DNA from: Lachnospiraceae bacterium
GTDB lineage: Bacteria; Bacillota; Clostridia; Lachnospirales; Lachnospiraceae
Length of the DNA: 64,000 nt
Direction: 5' to 3'
NCBI GenBank assembly: GCA_016290905.1
Contig: JAEEVO010000005.1
Coordinates: forward strand, 1 to 64,000
Shown: positions 9,478 to 19,385 of the stretch, one piece after another
Layout of the letters: every line of letters starts with the position of its first letter
Position numbering within the stretch: the stretch's first letter is position 1
Translations under genes and position numbers: made by a program
Notes under the pieces: generated by a model
The model's database searches: none
The model's input: the letters and a program-made list of their open reading frames with translations, nothing else
Told to the model about the DNA's origin: nothing

Positions 9478-9993
9478 CTACTGCCTGGCATCGAACATCC
9501 CTGTTCCTGCCTGCCGGATACTGCTCTCTCCGGCTGCACGAGTATAGTTATTTACCCCGGGCGCCATCCTTGTGCTTTGAATAAGATTCATGTTAAACTC
9601 AATCATTTCCAGGGATTGATTTATAAGTTCTCTATTTCTGTCATTGATCGTCACCAGTCTTCTTAATGTTTCTGCCAGCTCATCATGTATCCTGCCGAGT
9701 CTTTCCTGTTCCTTCGGCTGCTTTCCCATGATCCTTATGAGCTCCTTCATATTAAGTTCCTCAGGTTTACGGTTAAGTACCGTCCCGATATTGACAATGA
9801 CCTCTTCGCGCTTTTTCTCAAGAGCATTGATCCTTTCGATGGTCAGTTGCTCTTTTTCCGTTATCTTCTGCAGCGCATCGAGGTCATTCTTTATGATGAT
9901 GCGGGTCTTTTCATCCGCGATCGGTATCAGTTCCTTATAAATATCGTTTTCCTGTGACATGGTGTTTACAAGTTCATCTATCAGTCCGGCCAT
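9478..9993 (-). CDS. flgN: FlgN family flagellar chaperone
   Basis: 171 aa, helical FlgN-like sequence (IDELVNTMSQENDIYKELIPIADEKTRIIIKNDLDALQKITEKEQ) between flgM and flgK. Confidence 0.85.
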   Translation of the reverse strand: MAGLIDELVNTMSQENDIYKELIPIADEKTRIIIKNDLDALQKITEKEQLTIERINALEKKREEVIVNIGTVLNRKPEELNMKELIRIMGKQPKEQERLGRIHDELAETLRRLVTINDRNRELINQSLEMIEFNMNLIQSTRMAPGVNNYTRAAGESSIRQAGTGMFDARQ

Positions 9994-10007
9994 ACGACCC
10001 TCCGTAT

Positions 10008-10274
10008 TTAAATGGCAAAGCTCTCCAAAAGCTTATCTGCAATATCATTGTCACTGACGGAATATCCGCCTGCAAGAGCTTCCTTCATGGCTGCAACTTT
10101 GTCTTCCCTGACATCGGGCGCAGCACTGACTGCTTTCTTGGCTATCTGGATGTCCCTTCCGAGCTGTGAGATCTCTACCCTGTCACCGACCGAAGCCTGA
10201 TAAGCGGTATTAACCTTCTTAGCTTTGTTCATCCGGTATACCTGGCTGACCTGATTCATCGAATCAATACGCAT
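10008..10274 (-). CDS. flgM: Anti-sigma28 factor FlgM
   Basis: Start refined to MRIDSMNQVSQ after GGAGGTGAGCATT; FlgM-like C-term (VREDKVAAMKEALAGGYSVSDNDIADKLL). Confidence 0.88.
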   Translation of the reverse strand: MRIDSMNQVSQVYRMNKAKKVNTAYQASVGDRVEISQLGRDIQIAKKAVSAAPDVREDKVAAMKEALAGGYSVSDNDIADKLLESFAI

Positions 10275-10351
10275 AATGCTCACCTCCATGCGAACATAAA
10301 ATTTCTTTTATGTAAGTTTTGAATAATCTGATGTTAAATCTTTCACTTACA

Positions 10352-10378
10352 TTATCGGAATGTAAATCAATAAACTTA
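10352..10378 (-). promoter_or_regulatory. Sigma28/SigD-type promoter for the flgM operon
   Basis: Minus strand TAAG (10375-10378), N15, TCCGATAA (10352-10359). Confidence 0.7.
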
Positions 10379-10382
10379 ACAC

Positions 10383-11327
10383 CTAATTTGAACTTTTTTT
10401 ACTTTTCAGCAAAATTGACAGTTCTTCAGGCGTGAACTTATAGGTTGTATTGCAAAAATGACAGTTAACCTCCACAGGTTTCCGGTCCGCTATCATCTCT
10501 TCTATGTCCTTTGCCTCAATGCTCATGATGGCTTTTGCCACCTTTTCCTTTGAGCAGTCGCATTTGAATGCCACATCCACACGGTCGTTTATCTTAAGTC
10601 CCATATCCCCAAAGATAAGCTTTAATATCTCTTCCGGACCGTTACCTTTTTTTATAAGCTCCGTAACAGGCTCCATCCCTTTTATCTTTTCCTCTAATTT
10701 CGAGATGACATCCTCGGGAGCAAAAGGAAGCAGCTGGACTATGAGTCCGCCGGCGCAGATAACCTTTCCGCCCTCGGGAGCCATGAGTACCCCGAGTGCG
10801 ACTGCAGACGGTGTCTGTTCCGAGGTTGCGAAATAATATGTAAGATCCTCGGCTATCTCACCCGATACCAGCTCCGTCTGACCGGAAAACGGTTCCTTAA
10901 GCCCCATGTCCTTTATGACAGTGAGCATACCTGCTCCAAGAGCCCCGCCGACGTCAAGCTTTCCGTTCTCCTTTAATGGTATCTCCACGAAAGGATTCTT
11001 GCAGTATCCCTTTGTATGTACCGTACCGGCAGTCTTAACTTCCGATGCAGCATCAGCATTTTCCCCCGTCGATACCGGAGCGCCGACCGTTACCGTAACT
11101 CCCTTGATGGGACCTGCGCAGTCTATCTGAAGTGTCATTACATCGGTTTCGTTCTTCAGCATGCTCCCCATGATGGCTCCGCCCGTAAGCAGCCTTCCGA
11201 GTGCTGCCGTTGCCACATTGGAAGTGTTATGAGCGTCATGTGCCGCCTGTACAAGCTCGGTGGTCACTGCCGCAAAAAGACGTATGCTGTCGTCAGCTGC
11301 CGTCCCTCTTATGATATGATCAGCCAT
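10383..11327 (-). CDS. hslO: Hsp33 redox-regulated chaperone
   Basis: Start at MADHIIRGTAADDSIRLFAAVTTELV; C-term zinc cysteines CDC...CHFC. Confidence 0.95.
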   Translation of the reverse strand: MADHIIRGTAADDSIRLFAAVTTELVQAAHDAHNTSNVATAALGRLLTGGAIMGSMLKNETDVMTLQIDCAGPIKGVTVTVGAPVSTGENADAASEVKTAGTVHTKGYCKNPFVEIPLKENGKLDVGGALGAGMLTVIKDMGLKEPFSGQTELVSGEIAEDLTYYFATSEQTPSAVALGVLMAPEGGKVICAGGLIVQLLPFAPEDVISKLEEKIKGMEPVTELIKKGNGPEEILKLIFGDMGLKINDRVDVAFKCDCSKEKVAKAIMSIEAKDIEEMIADRKPVEVNCHFCNTTYKFTPEELSILLKSKKSSN

Positions 11328-12108
11328 GTTTCTTCTCCTTTTCTGCCAGGAAATATACCCTTTCCGTCCTGCTGTCGGGCGTATCTTTTGTAAAAGCCTT
11401 ATACGTCCTGACATTTACAAGTCCTGCTTTTTCAAGCAGCTTCCTTACCCCCGGTATGCCGTAGGCGCGCTGATAGTGCGTCTCCTCAAACCTTTGATAG
11501 ACATCCTCACGGTCTTTTCCTGCACTTCTTATATATAATGTAATATCAAATTCGTTTATTTTCGTTTCGGGATCATAGTAATTCTCCCAGATAAGGCTCC
11601 CTTCGTCCCTGTTATCACAGATAGTGGTCTCGCCGAGTACCTTCCGGTAATAATAGGGTGTGTTCATATCAAAAATAAATATGCCTCCCGGATCGAGATA
11701 GTTTTCCACTAGCCTGAATACCTTAAGCAGATCCTCTTTTTCGGTAATATAATTCATGCTGTCACATATGCTAACGATCGCAGCCACGGTCCCGTACAGC
11801 TCAAACTCGCGCATGTCCTGATTTAAGTAAAGTATCTCTCCCGCCACGCCTTCCTTCTCGGTTTCGGCAGCCATCTGAAGCATTTCGCCCGAAACATCTA
11901 TACCTATCATATCGTAACCGAAATCCCTCAGCAGCCTGGTCATCCTTCCGGTACCGCATCCTAACTCTGCGATTATGCCCTTCTTCACCCCGTTTTTCTT
12001 TAACAATCGGTGAAGATACGCCGCCCATTTTTCATACGGCACATTGTCCATGAACATATCGTACACGGCGGCAAAGCCCGTATACTGAGTCCCTTTTTGT
12101 ATTTCCAT
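11320..12108 (-). CDS. Class I SAM-dependent methyltransferase
   Basis: Motif I IIAELGCGTGRMTRLLRDFGYDMIGIDVSGEML. Confidence 0.9.
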   Translation of the reverse strand: MEIQKGTQYTGFAAVYDMFMDNVPYEKWAAYLHRLLKKNGVKKGIIAELGCGTGRMTRLLRDFGYDMIGIDVSGEMLQMAAETEKEGVAGEILYLNQDMREFELYGTVAAIVSICDSMNYITEKEDLLKVFRLVENYLDPGGIFIFDMNTPYYYRKVLGETTICDNRDEGSLIWENYYDPETKINEFDITLYIRSAGKDREDVYQRFEETHYQRAYGIPGVRKLLEKAGLVNVRTYKAFTKDTPDSRTERVYFLAEKEKKHG

Positions 12109-12139
12109 TTATTACAACTCCCAAATAATATATGTCAAA

Positions 12140-12217
12140 GTCACCTCGAAAACGCTTTCAGCGTTTCCTCGGTAACAAAACGATGCTCCGCATCTTCTGT
12201 TTTGTTATACTACGATA
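12140..12217 (-). repeat. Repeat copy A at the 3' end of addA
   Basis: 78 nt closely matching 15963-16040 (both begin GTCACCTCGAAAACGC-YTTCAGCGTTTCC; both contain GATGCTCCGYATCTTC). Confidence 0.75.
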
Positions 12218-15200
12218 GTTTTTCCGAGCGAGAACGAATACAGCAGCTTTTCCTTTACCTTCCTGCCGAGCAGCCTCTCTGCAGCCCTTGCATAAATATC
12301 AAGCTGCAGGCTGTACAGCCTGACCAGTTTTTCTTCCTCTCCGGGTTTCAAGCTGTCCGTTTTGTAATCGAGGATAACTATCTCACCATCCTCTATGAAC
12401 ATTGCGTCTATGACTCCCTGAACCGGGACAGGTACTTCGCTACCGGCAAATTTCACCGGATCTATCTCTCCGGCAGACATAGTTATCATAAACTGTTTTT
12501 CCCTGTACAGCTTACCCTGTTCGTACGCCTTTCTCATCCTGTCCGCAACATTATCGTTCATGAAATCGACGAATTTCTTTACCGGCAGGCGCCGTCTTTC
12601 TTCATCGGTAATCCTTTTCTTAAATACCATCTCTGCAAGGAATTCCTCAATACCTGCACTGTCCCTTACTCCCGGCGGCATGAACTGCATGCATTTATGT
12701 ACAAGAGTACCATAGCCGGTTCCGCTCGTTGTTGCATCCTCTGCTTTTAAGAAATCGGGAAGAGTCTTGTCTCCGGGCTTAAATTCCCTCGTTTCCTCAA
12801 ACATGTTTTCACCGAATTCCTCTTCTATCTGCATATGCTTTAGCTCGGATACCGAAAGCTTTACGGGAACCGCCTGCTCCCCGCTGTACGGGTATTGCGC
12901 GGAACGGATCTGCAACAGCCTTGCCTTAAGCTCCTCCATATCCGGCGCTCCTCCGCCTTCCGGCAAAGCTTCATTACAATTTCCAAGTGCACAATCCGCT
13001 TCATCCCGATACTCCGCTCCGTATGAGTAAATCTCTCCCTCGGGGATCATCTGTACAGCAAAATGCTCTTTTTCAACGCCGATAACGGGATATACGAAAT
13101 CCATGAAATTCTTTGCCCCGAATAATGAGGCATAGTCCGTGCTTTCATTAGGCTTTTTAAGGCGTCCGGTCATGATGATCTTATCCTTTGCCCTGGTCAT
13201 CGCAACATAAAGAAGCCTCATCTCTTCCCCTATCAGATCCTCTTTACCCCTCATTGCTATTACGGAGTGATAGAAGGACGGATATTTTATCCTGTTTTCA
13301 ATGTCAACGTATTTTATCCCGAGTCCGTGCTGCGAGCTCACTATGATATCTCCGCTGAGATCACCCATATTGAATTTCTTACCGAGTCCCGAAACAAATA
13401 CGACCGGGAATTCAAGACCCTTACTCTTGTGGATGCTCATGATCCTGACACAGTTCCCCGCTATGCGCGCGCCTGCCTCTCCGTAGTCAAGCTCCCTGTT
13501 CTTGAGCTTCTCATAATATCTGATAAAACTAAACAATCCGGAATAGCTCGTATTTTCATAGTCTACCGCATACCCCGGCAGCATGTCAAGGTTTGCTTTC
13601 CTTTTTTCTCCGTCCGGGCAGGCCGAAAAATAATTATACAGTCCGGTATCACTGTAAATCTTCTGTATAAGCTCCGAAACCGACGAGCTTTTCCTGTATT
13701 CCTGAAGGTCGTCATAAAGCGTAAAAAATGCATGAAGCTTGTCCGCGGCCGACTTAAGTACGGGCTTTAACTCAAAGGATATTGCCGCATCGGCTATTTT
13801 GTCACTATCCTCTGCAACCTTAAGCGAAGCCTCATAGAAGGTCTCGGTATTCCCTGCGTATATTTTTATCAATGCAAGCTCTTCTTCGTTAAGATCCGCT
13901 ATAACGGAATGAAGTACCGCGGCAAAGGGTATATCCTGGCAGGGATTGTCCAGAATACTCAGGAAATCAACTACCAGTCTAACCTCCTGCGATTTAAAGA
14001 AGCCCTCCGCGTCTTCGGTAAACACAGGTATGCCTTCGTTTTCAAATACCTCCGCAAACGCGGAAGCCCAGCCCTTGACGGTACGCAAAAGTATTACTAT
14101 GTCGGAATACCTGACGGGTCTCATGCTGCCTTCCTTATCTTCATCCGGCACAAGGACATCGCCTTTTTGTATAAGCATCTTTATCCTTTTAGCCACAAGT
14201 CTGGCTTCAAGAGCCGTTCCCGTCTCGCTTTCTTCCGTCTCACCGTCCGTTTTATCCCTCTGAGTCTTTACGTCCTTATCCGTGCCGTCCTCCGATGAGC
14301 TCTCCTCACTCTCACACTCATCCTCATCATCCGTGATCAAAAGCACTTCGGTTTTATACGGTGAATCCGGACCTGAGGAATCCTGTGAAGCGCTCCCTTT
14401 TTTCAGGGAGCATTCATCATTGTAATCGATACCGCCGATCTCCCTGCGCATAACATGCCTAAACAGCGCGTTCGTGCTTTCAAGCACCTCCTCACGCGAA
14501 CGAAAATTGTTGTCAAGTATTATAAGCTCGCCGTTATCCAGTCCCTTCCCGTATCTGTCCTGCTTATCGATAAACAGTTCGGGACACGCGTTCCTGAATT
14601 TATATATGCTCTGCTTTACGTCGCCCACAGTAAATATATACGGACGCGTCATTGCTCCGCCCGCTATGCAGTTGGCAATGTTCTCCTGAACATTGTTGCT
14701 GTCCTGATACTCATCAATTATTATCTCATGGAACCGCTCCTTTAGCTCTTTAGCCTCGGGACTGTCCCCGCAGAGTATTTCCAGTGCGAAATGCTCTGCA
14801 TCCGAAAAGTCTATAACATTTTTCTCCTTCTTTTTCTCCTTCAGCATTGCAAGGTAATCCTTTGTCATACGGACAAGGCACCTTACCGCCGGAAGAGATT
14901 TCCTGATAAGCTCTGCCGTTTCATCGGCGTCTGCCGGAAAGAAGGACTTTTTAATGCTGTCGATCTCATCCTTGTAAGCTTTGCGGATTGCTTTTATCTT
15001 TTCCTTTATTTCGGGGATACCCGTCTTCTTGCGCGAAAAAGTCTCGAAAGAAAGGCTGCCGAACCGTTCCCCCATATCCCTGTAGTCAGCGGCGTTAAGG
15101 ATACTGTTTATCCCTTCCTCATCAGATTCGATCGCAGAAAGATAATCGGGCGCTCCGTCCCCATCCACACAAAGCTTCTTTGCCTTATCAGTCATGGTAA

Positions 15201-15882
15201 GGAGTCCTTTAAACATCTCCTTTACATGGTTGAAAATGCTTTTGGCGGGATTTGACATTGAAAGCTTTTCCCCGTTTTCCACATCAAAATCAGCCTCAAT
15301 GGTATCAAGCCATTCATTAGGCCACGGCTGGGCTTCCGCACGGTTTGCAAGGAGATAGATATACTCCGTAAGCTTCTCGTCCGATCTGTAATTACAATAC
15401 GCCTCGATCAGATAATGAAAATCCTCATTCCCTTCCTCATGATAGCGTTCCATCAGCTCATCCATTACATCGCTCTTTATGAGCTTCAGTTCGGTGTCGT
15501 CAGCTATGCGGAACGCCGGATCAAGCTCGAGCTTCTGGAAATAGCTTCTCACTATGTTAATACAGAAACTGTCGATCGTACAGATATTCGCGCTCCCGAT
15601 AAGACGCTGCTGTCTTCTGTACAGAGCGTTCTCGGGATCCTTTTCCATCAGCTTTTCAAGCTCATCAGATATCTTCTGCTTCATCTGAGCCGCAGCTGCC
15701 CTTGTAAAGGTGATTACCACCAGCTTGTCTATGTCTACGGGATTCTCGCTGTCGGTTATCATCTTTATTATGCGAGCGACCATGACCGTAGTCTTTCCCG
15801 AACCTGCCGCCGCAGAAACAAGCAGGTTCCTGTCCCTGTTATCTATTACCTTCTGCTGAGGTTTTGTCCATACTCTTCCCAT
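12205..15882 (-). CDS. addA: ATP-dependent helicase/nuclease subunit A
   Basis: 1225 aa; UvrD-type Walker A (VSAAAGSGKTTVMVARII), RecB-type nuclease C-term (VILDYKTD). Confidence 0.95.
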   Translation of the reverse strand: MGRVWTKPQQKVIDNRDRNLLVSAAAGSGKTTVMVARIIKMITDSENPVDIDKLVVITFTRAAAAQMKQKISDELEKLMEKDPENALYRRQQRLIGSANICTIDSFCINIVRSYFQKLELDPAFRIADDTELKLIKSDVMDELMERYHEEGNEDFHYLIEAYCNYRSDEKLTEYIYLLANRAEAQPWPNEWLDTIEADFDVENGEKLSMSNPAKSIFNHVKEMFKGLLTMTDKAKKLCVDGDGAPDYLSAIESDEEGINSILNAADYRDMGERFGSLSFETFSRKKTGIPEIKEKIKAIRKAYKDEIDSIKKSFFPADADETAELIRKSLPAVRCLVRMTKDYLAMLKEKKKEKNVIDFSDAEHFALEILCGDSPEAKELKERFHEIIIDEYQDSNNVQENIANCIAGGAMTRPYIFTVGDVKQSIYKFRNACPELFIDKQDRYGKGLDNGELIILDNNFRSREEVLESTNALFRHVMRREIGGIDYNDECSLKKGSASQDSSGPDSPYKTEVLLITDDEDECESEESSSEDGTDKDVKTQRDKTDGETEESETGTALEARLVAKRIKMLIQKGDVLVPDEDKEGSMRPVRYSDIVILLRTVKGWASAFAEVFENEGIPVFTEDAEGFFKSQEVRLVVDFLSILDNPCQDIPFAAVLHSVIADLNEEELALIKIYAGNTETFYEASLKVAEDSDKIADAAISFELKPVLKSAADKLHAFFTLYDDLQEYRKSSSVSELIQKIYSDTGLYNYFSACPDGEKRKANLDMLPGYAVDYENTSYSGLFSFIRYYEKLKNRELDYGEAGARIAGNCVRIMSIHKSKGLEFPVVFVSGLGKKFNMGDLSGDIIVSSQHGLGIKYVDIENRIKYPSFYHSVIAMRGKEDLIGEEMRLLYVAMTRAKDKIIMTGRLKKPNESTDYASLFGAKNFMDFVYPVIGVEKEHFAVQMIPEGEIYSYGAEYRDEADCALGNCNEALPEGGGAPDMEELKARLLQIRSAQYPYSGEQAVPVKLSVSELKHMQIEEEFGENMFEETREFKPGDKTLPDFLKAEDATTSGTGYGTLVHKCMQFMPPGVRDSAGIEEFLAEMVFKKRITDEERRRLPVKKFVDFMNDNVADRMRKAYEQGKLYREKQFMITMSAGEIDPVKFAGSEVPVPVQGVIDAMFIEDGEIVILDYKTDSLKPGEEEKLVRLYSLQLDIYARAAERLLGRKVKEKLLYSFSLGKTIVV

Positions 15883-15914
15883 TATTGCTCCTAAACCTAT
15901 TTGCCATCCTGTCT

Positions 15915-15941
15915 TTATTTGTCATCCTGCCTTAACAGCAT
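15915..15941 (-). other. Possible leader mini-ORF upstream of addA (MLLRQDDK)
   Basis: TTAGGAGCA-ATG repeats the addA initiation region TTTAGGAGCAATA-ATG; 8 codons then TAA. Confidence 0.3.
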
Positions 15942-15962
15942 TGCTCCTAACCTAAAAACAAT

Positions 15963-16040
15963 GTCACCTCGAAAACGCCTTCAGCGTTTCCTTAGGGAAA
16001 AACGAGATGCTCCGTATCTTCATTTTGTTAAGCTTCGATA
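15963..16040 (-). repeat. Repeat copy B at the 3' end of addB
   Basis: See copy A; spans the addB stop codon. Confidence 0.75.
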
Positions 16041-19000
16041 AGTATCTCCGCGTCTTCTGTCAAATCCACATACGCCGGCATACGCACAAAATGAACAGGG
16101 ATTACTGCCCTTGTTCTCATATGGATCGACCTCGACTCTTCCCGCAAGTATCTCTTCTGCCAGCGACTTAGCTTTATCGGAAGCCGTTTTTGCCACCCGC
16201 TCAAAGTCGTCCCTGGGGATGACGGATTTTTCACAGCCTTTATAAAGCTTCCCGTCCTTGGTGTAATTATAGTTTATGACATCGGATTTCTCCGGGATAC
16301 GTCTGCCGTTTTCATCCACAAGGGTTTTATCATGAAGCGCGATGATCTCATCCTCGTCCACGGTAAGCCCGTCAAGCCGCAGCTTAGCCATACGGTCCTT
16401 TTCCGAGCTTTTTGCATGATCGAGTATCGGGTCGTCTATCTTATAATAATACATACCCGCAGGAACAGTATCTTCTTTCATTTCCCTTAACTCCGCCAGA
16501 CTCTCTGCGGTATAAATGGCCAGCTGAAGCTGTAATCCGGCCTTAACCAGATCCATGTCAAACGCGGTCTTCCCGGTTTTGTAATCTATGACACGGATAT
16601 AAGTCTTTCCCTTTTTCCTGACAATATCAAGCCTGTCTATCTTACCCGTTAGCTTCATCAGGGAGCTCTCATGACTGAAGCCCTTCTCCACATAAGCCAC
16701 GTCAAATTCACCGAGGCTCAGCTGCTTTGTTACGATATCCACCGTCCTTGCTATTACTCTTTTAATGCTGGTCCTGAAATATTCGATCCTCTTGCTGCTT
16801 CCTATTATGTCCTCATATTGCAAAAGTGCCTTCTCAACGGCCTTGGCCTCACGCCTCCCCTGTTCCTCCGTCGGACACTCGGACCATTTTATCCCGTCTT
16901 GTTTAAGGCTTTCGGCAAAATTCTGAAGCGAATCATGATAAATATTTCCGAGCTCCAGGCTGCCCAGCCTGTATTCCTGACGTTCCTTCAGTTTAAGTCC
17001 GTAGCTTGCGAAATGGGCAAATGCACATTCCGCAAACTTCTGCAGACGTGTAATGCTTCCTATGATCACCCTGCCGTAAAGCTCCTCAGCTTCCTTCTTC
17101 GTAAGATTTCTCCGGTTCTTCTTCCCCGAAGAAGCACCGGCAAGCAGCTTCATAAGCTGCGGGTCCTCGGCCTTAAAGGTTTTTGCAAGAATACCCGCAA
17201 GGCTATTCTCATCCAATGTACCCTTTCTCAATTCCGAAATGACCGTGCCAAGTCCCCTGTCGCTTCCGAGAAGCCTGTATGCATTATCCTTTTCGAATCC
17301 CGAAACCCTCTGTATCTCCAATCCTTCATAAAGCTTCATGATCCTTCCGAAAATATAAGCTGGCCCCGCATCCTTTTCATCTGCCGAAGAGCGGGCATAA
17401 GTGATATACAGCCTCTCCGACGGCTTTGTCAGCGCCAGATAAAGATAAAACTCGTTCAGTGAGGCAGAATCCCTTTTTGTAGGTGAAAGCTCTATGTCGT
17501 TCTCCGCAAAAAGCTCGCGGTCAAATTCGTTGAGCAGACCCTCAGAGGATGAATTTTTCGGAATGACCGAATCATTACATCCGATGAAGAATATCACCTT
17601 TTTATTGTCGATACGGGTTCTTTCTATGTCGCCCACGACAACACTGTCCGCTCCGCCGGGGATCCTTCTCAGCTTTGCTTCACTGAAGCCCGTATCAAGA
17701 ACGTCCTTAAACTCCTCCAGCTCCATCCTCTCTTCGCCAAGCAATCCGTTTATCCTCTCAAACACCGTAACGACGGTCTTAAACAGCTGTCCGTATTCGG
17801 TGCCCTTTATTCTTTTCTTGGGGTCGGTACTTTTCTTTAATTCTTCCGAAAGAAAATACAGCTGTTCCTCAACATTACAGCTGTCAAGCAGCTCATAAAG
17901 GGCTGTCAGTCTTTCCGTCACTGTCGGCTTCTTTTTCTCACATTCACTAAAACCGGAAAGTAGCTCCGCGGTCTTTTCCCTTGTTTCGTTGATACTTTCT
18001 ATACCCGGTGCTTTTTTCTTCCACTCCTGCTTCCAGCGCCTTGCTCCCTTTATGCCCCGGGCTATCACATAGTTTTCCATGCGGGCGATGTCGTCCCTTC
18101 CTATCCCGGTAAGCCCCGTCTTTAGGAAACGGAACACGCTCTCATATGAATAATCAAAAAGCTCCGTCTCCAAAACCGAATCTATCAGATCGACTATGTT
18201 CATGCCCGCTATACTGTGTTTTTCATCTATAAACACCGGGATCCCCGCATTCCGGAATTTTCGTTCGAGCATATCTCCGTAAGCGCTAACATCCCCCGAC
18301 AATACCGCGATGTTTTCATAGCGGATATTACTGCCTTTTCCATCTTTTCCCGCATCAAAAACAAGCTCCCTCAGTTTAGCAAGGACAAAATCCGTTTCCT
18401 CGTCCCTGTCGGAAGCCGAAAGAAGCGTTATCGCACGGTGATCCGCAGATTTCGAATAAGGAAACCGGAAGATGTTCTTCTCCAGATGGGCAAGCGAAGG
18501 ATTGCTGCTGTACCTTCCTTTTTCATCATCATAGATCACCGTATCCGTCGGAACATTGTTTTTTTCCGCTAGCCCGCTGAGCTTTTTTACCGTCTTTATC
18601 GTAAGTTCAAAAAGCGAGCCCTCATAGCGCAGATCACCTTTTTTTACTTTCTCCGCCTCTTTCCTGCTGATGGAAAGCACCACATGGATATCCCGGCAGT
18701 ATTTCATCAGCACGTTTATACAGTTATACTGCGAAGGCGTAAACCCCGTAAAGCCGTCAAGTACTATGACGGAATCCTTCAGCAGTCCCGAATCGGCGGC
18801 TATGTCGCACATACGGTCTATGATCTCCTCATTCATCACAAACCGGCCGTCGATGAACTTTTTGAATGCATCATATATTATCTTTATATCATGGAGCTTG
18901 TCCTTAAGTATCCGCCTGTCACCGGCAAGCTTCTGCATTTCTTCTATACGATCCCCGTCTATCCCGTATTGATAAAACTCTGCAATCAGGGACTTCATCT

Positions 19001-19385
19001 CCTCGATAAAGCCTTGTTTTTTCACCTTGCTCCTGTATATCGTAAGCTCATCCCGGTGTTCAAGCACGACTTTCTTTACTATCATGCTCTTTCCGGTATC
19101 CTCCAAAACCTGAGGCATGGCAAGCCCCTGCTCGTCAAATACACGCCAGCACAGACGATTGAAGCTTAAGGCATCTATATTGTACATTCCGGAATTCCCG
19201 CTTCGCTCCAGTATCTCGCGCTGTGTCTGCAAAGTAAACTGCTCCGGCACCAGAAACAGATAGTTACGGTTCAGATCCGCAGCAGCCTCTTTTATTATCT
19301 TCTTTTGTATTCCGGTGGTCTTTCCCGCACCGGAGCTTCCCAAATGAAAACATAAAGACATAATCTTCTCCTGCTCTTCTGTCAT
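16020..19385 (-). CDS. addB: ATP-dependent helicase/nuclease subunit B
   Basis: 1121 aa; N-term LGSSGAGKTTGIQKKI; C-term Fe-S type cysteines NPCSFCAYAGVCGFD. Confidence 0.95.
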   Translation of the reverse strand: MTEEQEKIMSLCFHLGSSGAGKTTGIQKKIIKEAAADLNRNYLFLVPEQFTLQTQREILERSGNSGMYNIDALSFNRLCWRVFDEQGLAMPQVLEDTGKSMIVKKVVLEHRDELTIYRSKVKKQGFIEEMKSLIAEFYQYGIDGDRIEEMQKLAGDRRILKDKLHDIKIIYDAFKKFIDGRFVMNEEIIDRMCDIAADSGLLKDSVIVLDGFTGFTPSQYNCINVLMKYCRDIHVVLSISRKEAEKVKKGDLRYEGSLFELTIKTVKKLSGLAEKNNVPTDTVIYDDEKGRYSSNPSLAHLEKNIFRFPYSKSADHRAITLLSASDRDEETDFVLAKLRELVFDAGKDGKGSNIRYENIAVLSGDVSAYGDMLERKFRNAGIPVFIDEKHSIAGMNIVDLIDSVLETELFDYSYESVFRFLKTGLTGIGRDDIARMENYVIARGIKGARRWKQEWKKKAPGIESINETREKTAELLSGFSECEKKKPTVTERLTALYELLDSCNVEEQLYFLSEELKKSTDPKKRIKGTEYGQLFKTVVTVFERINGLLGEERMELEEFKDVLDTGFSEAKLRRIPGGADSVVVGDIERTRIDNKKVIFFIGCNDSVIPKNSSSEGLLNEFDRELFAENDIELSPTKRDSASLNEFYLYLALTKPSERLYITYARSSADEKDAGPAYIFGRIMKLYEGLEIQRVSGFEKDNAYRLLGSDRGLGTVISELRKGTLDENSLAGILAKTFKAEDPQLMKLLAGASSGKKNRRNLTKKEAEELYGRVIIGSITRLQKFAECAFAHFASYGLKLKERQEYRLGSLELGNIYHDSLQNFAESLKQDGIKWSECPTEEQGRREAKAVEKALLQYEDIIGSSKRIEYFRTSIKRVIARTVDIVTKQLSLGEFDVAYVEKGFSHESSLMKLTGKIDRLDIVRKKGKTYIRVIDYKTGKTAFDMDLVKAGLQLQLAIYTAESLAELREMKEDTVPAGMYYYKIDDPILDHAKSSEKDRMAKLRLDGLTVDEDEIIALHDKTLVDENGRRIPEKSDVINYNYTKDGKLYKGCEKSVIPRDDFERVAKTASDKAKSLAEEILAGRVEVDPYENKGSNPCSFCAYAGVCGFDRRRGDTYRSLTK

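Noticed and set aside
10310-10352. ATGTAAGT...ACTTACAT inverted repeat upstream of flgM as a possible operator
   Set aside because: Only 8 bp with a 27-nt spacer in AT-rich DNA; could be chance.
12010-12750. 246-aa plus-strand ORF opposite the methyltransferase/addA 3' region
   Set aside because: Crosses the intergenic repeat and runs antisense to addA; no motif or RBS support.
16671-17462. 263-aa plus-strand ORF opposite addB
   Set aside because: Shadow ORF of a strongly coding region; no family motif.
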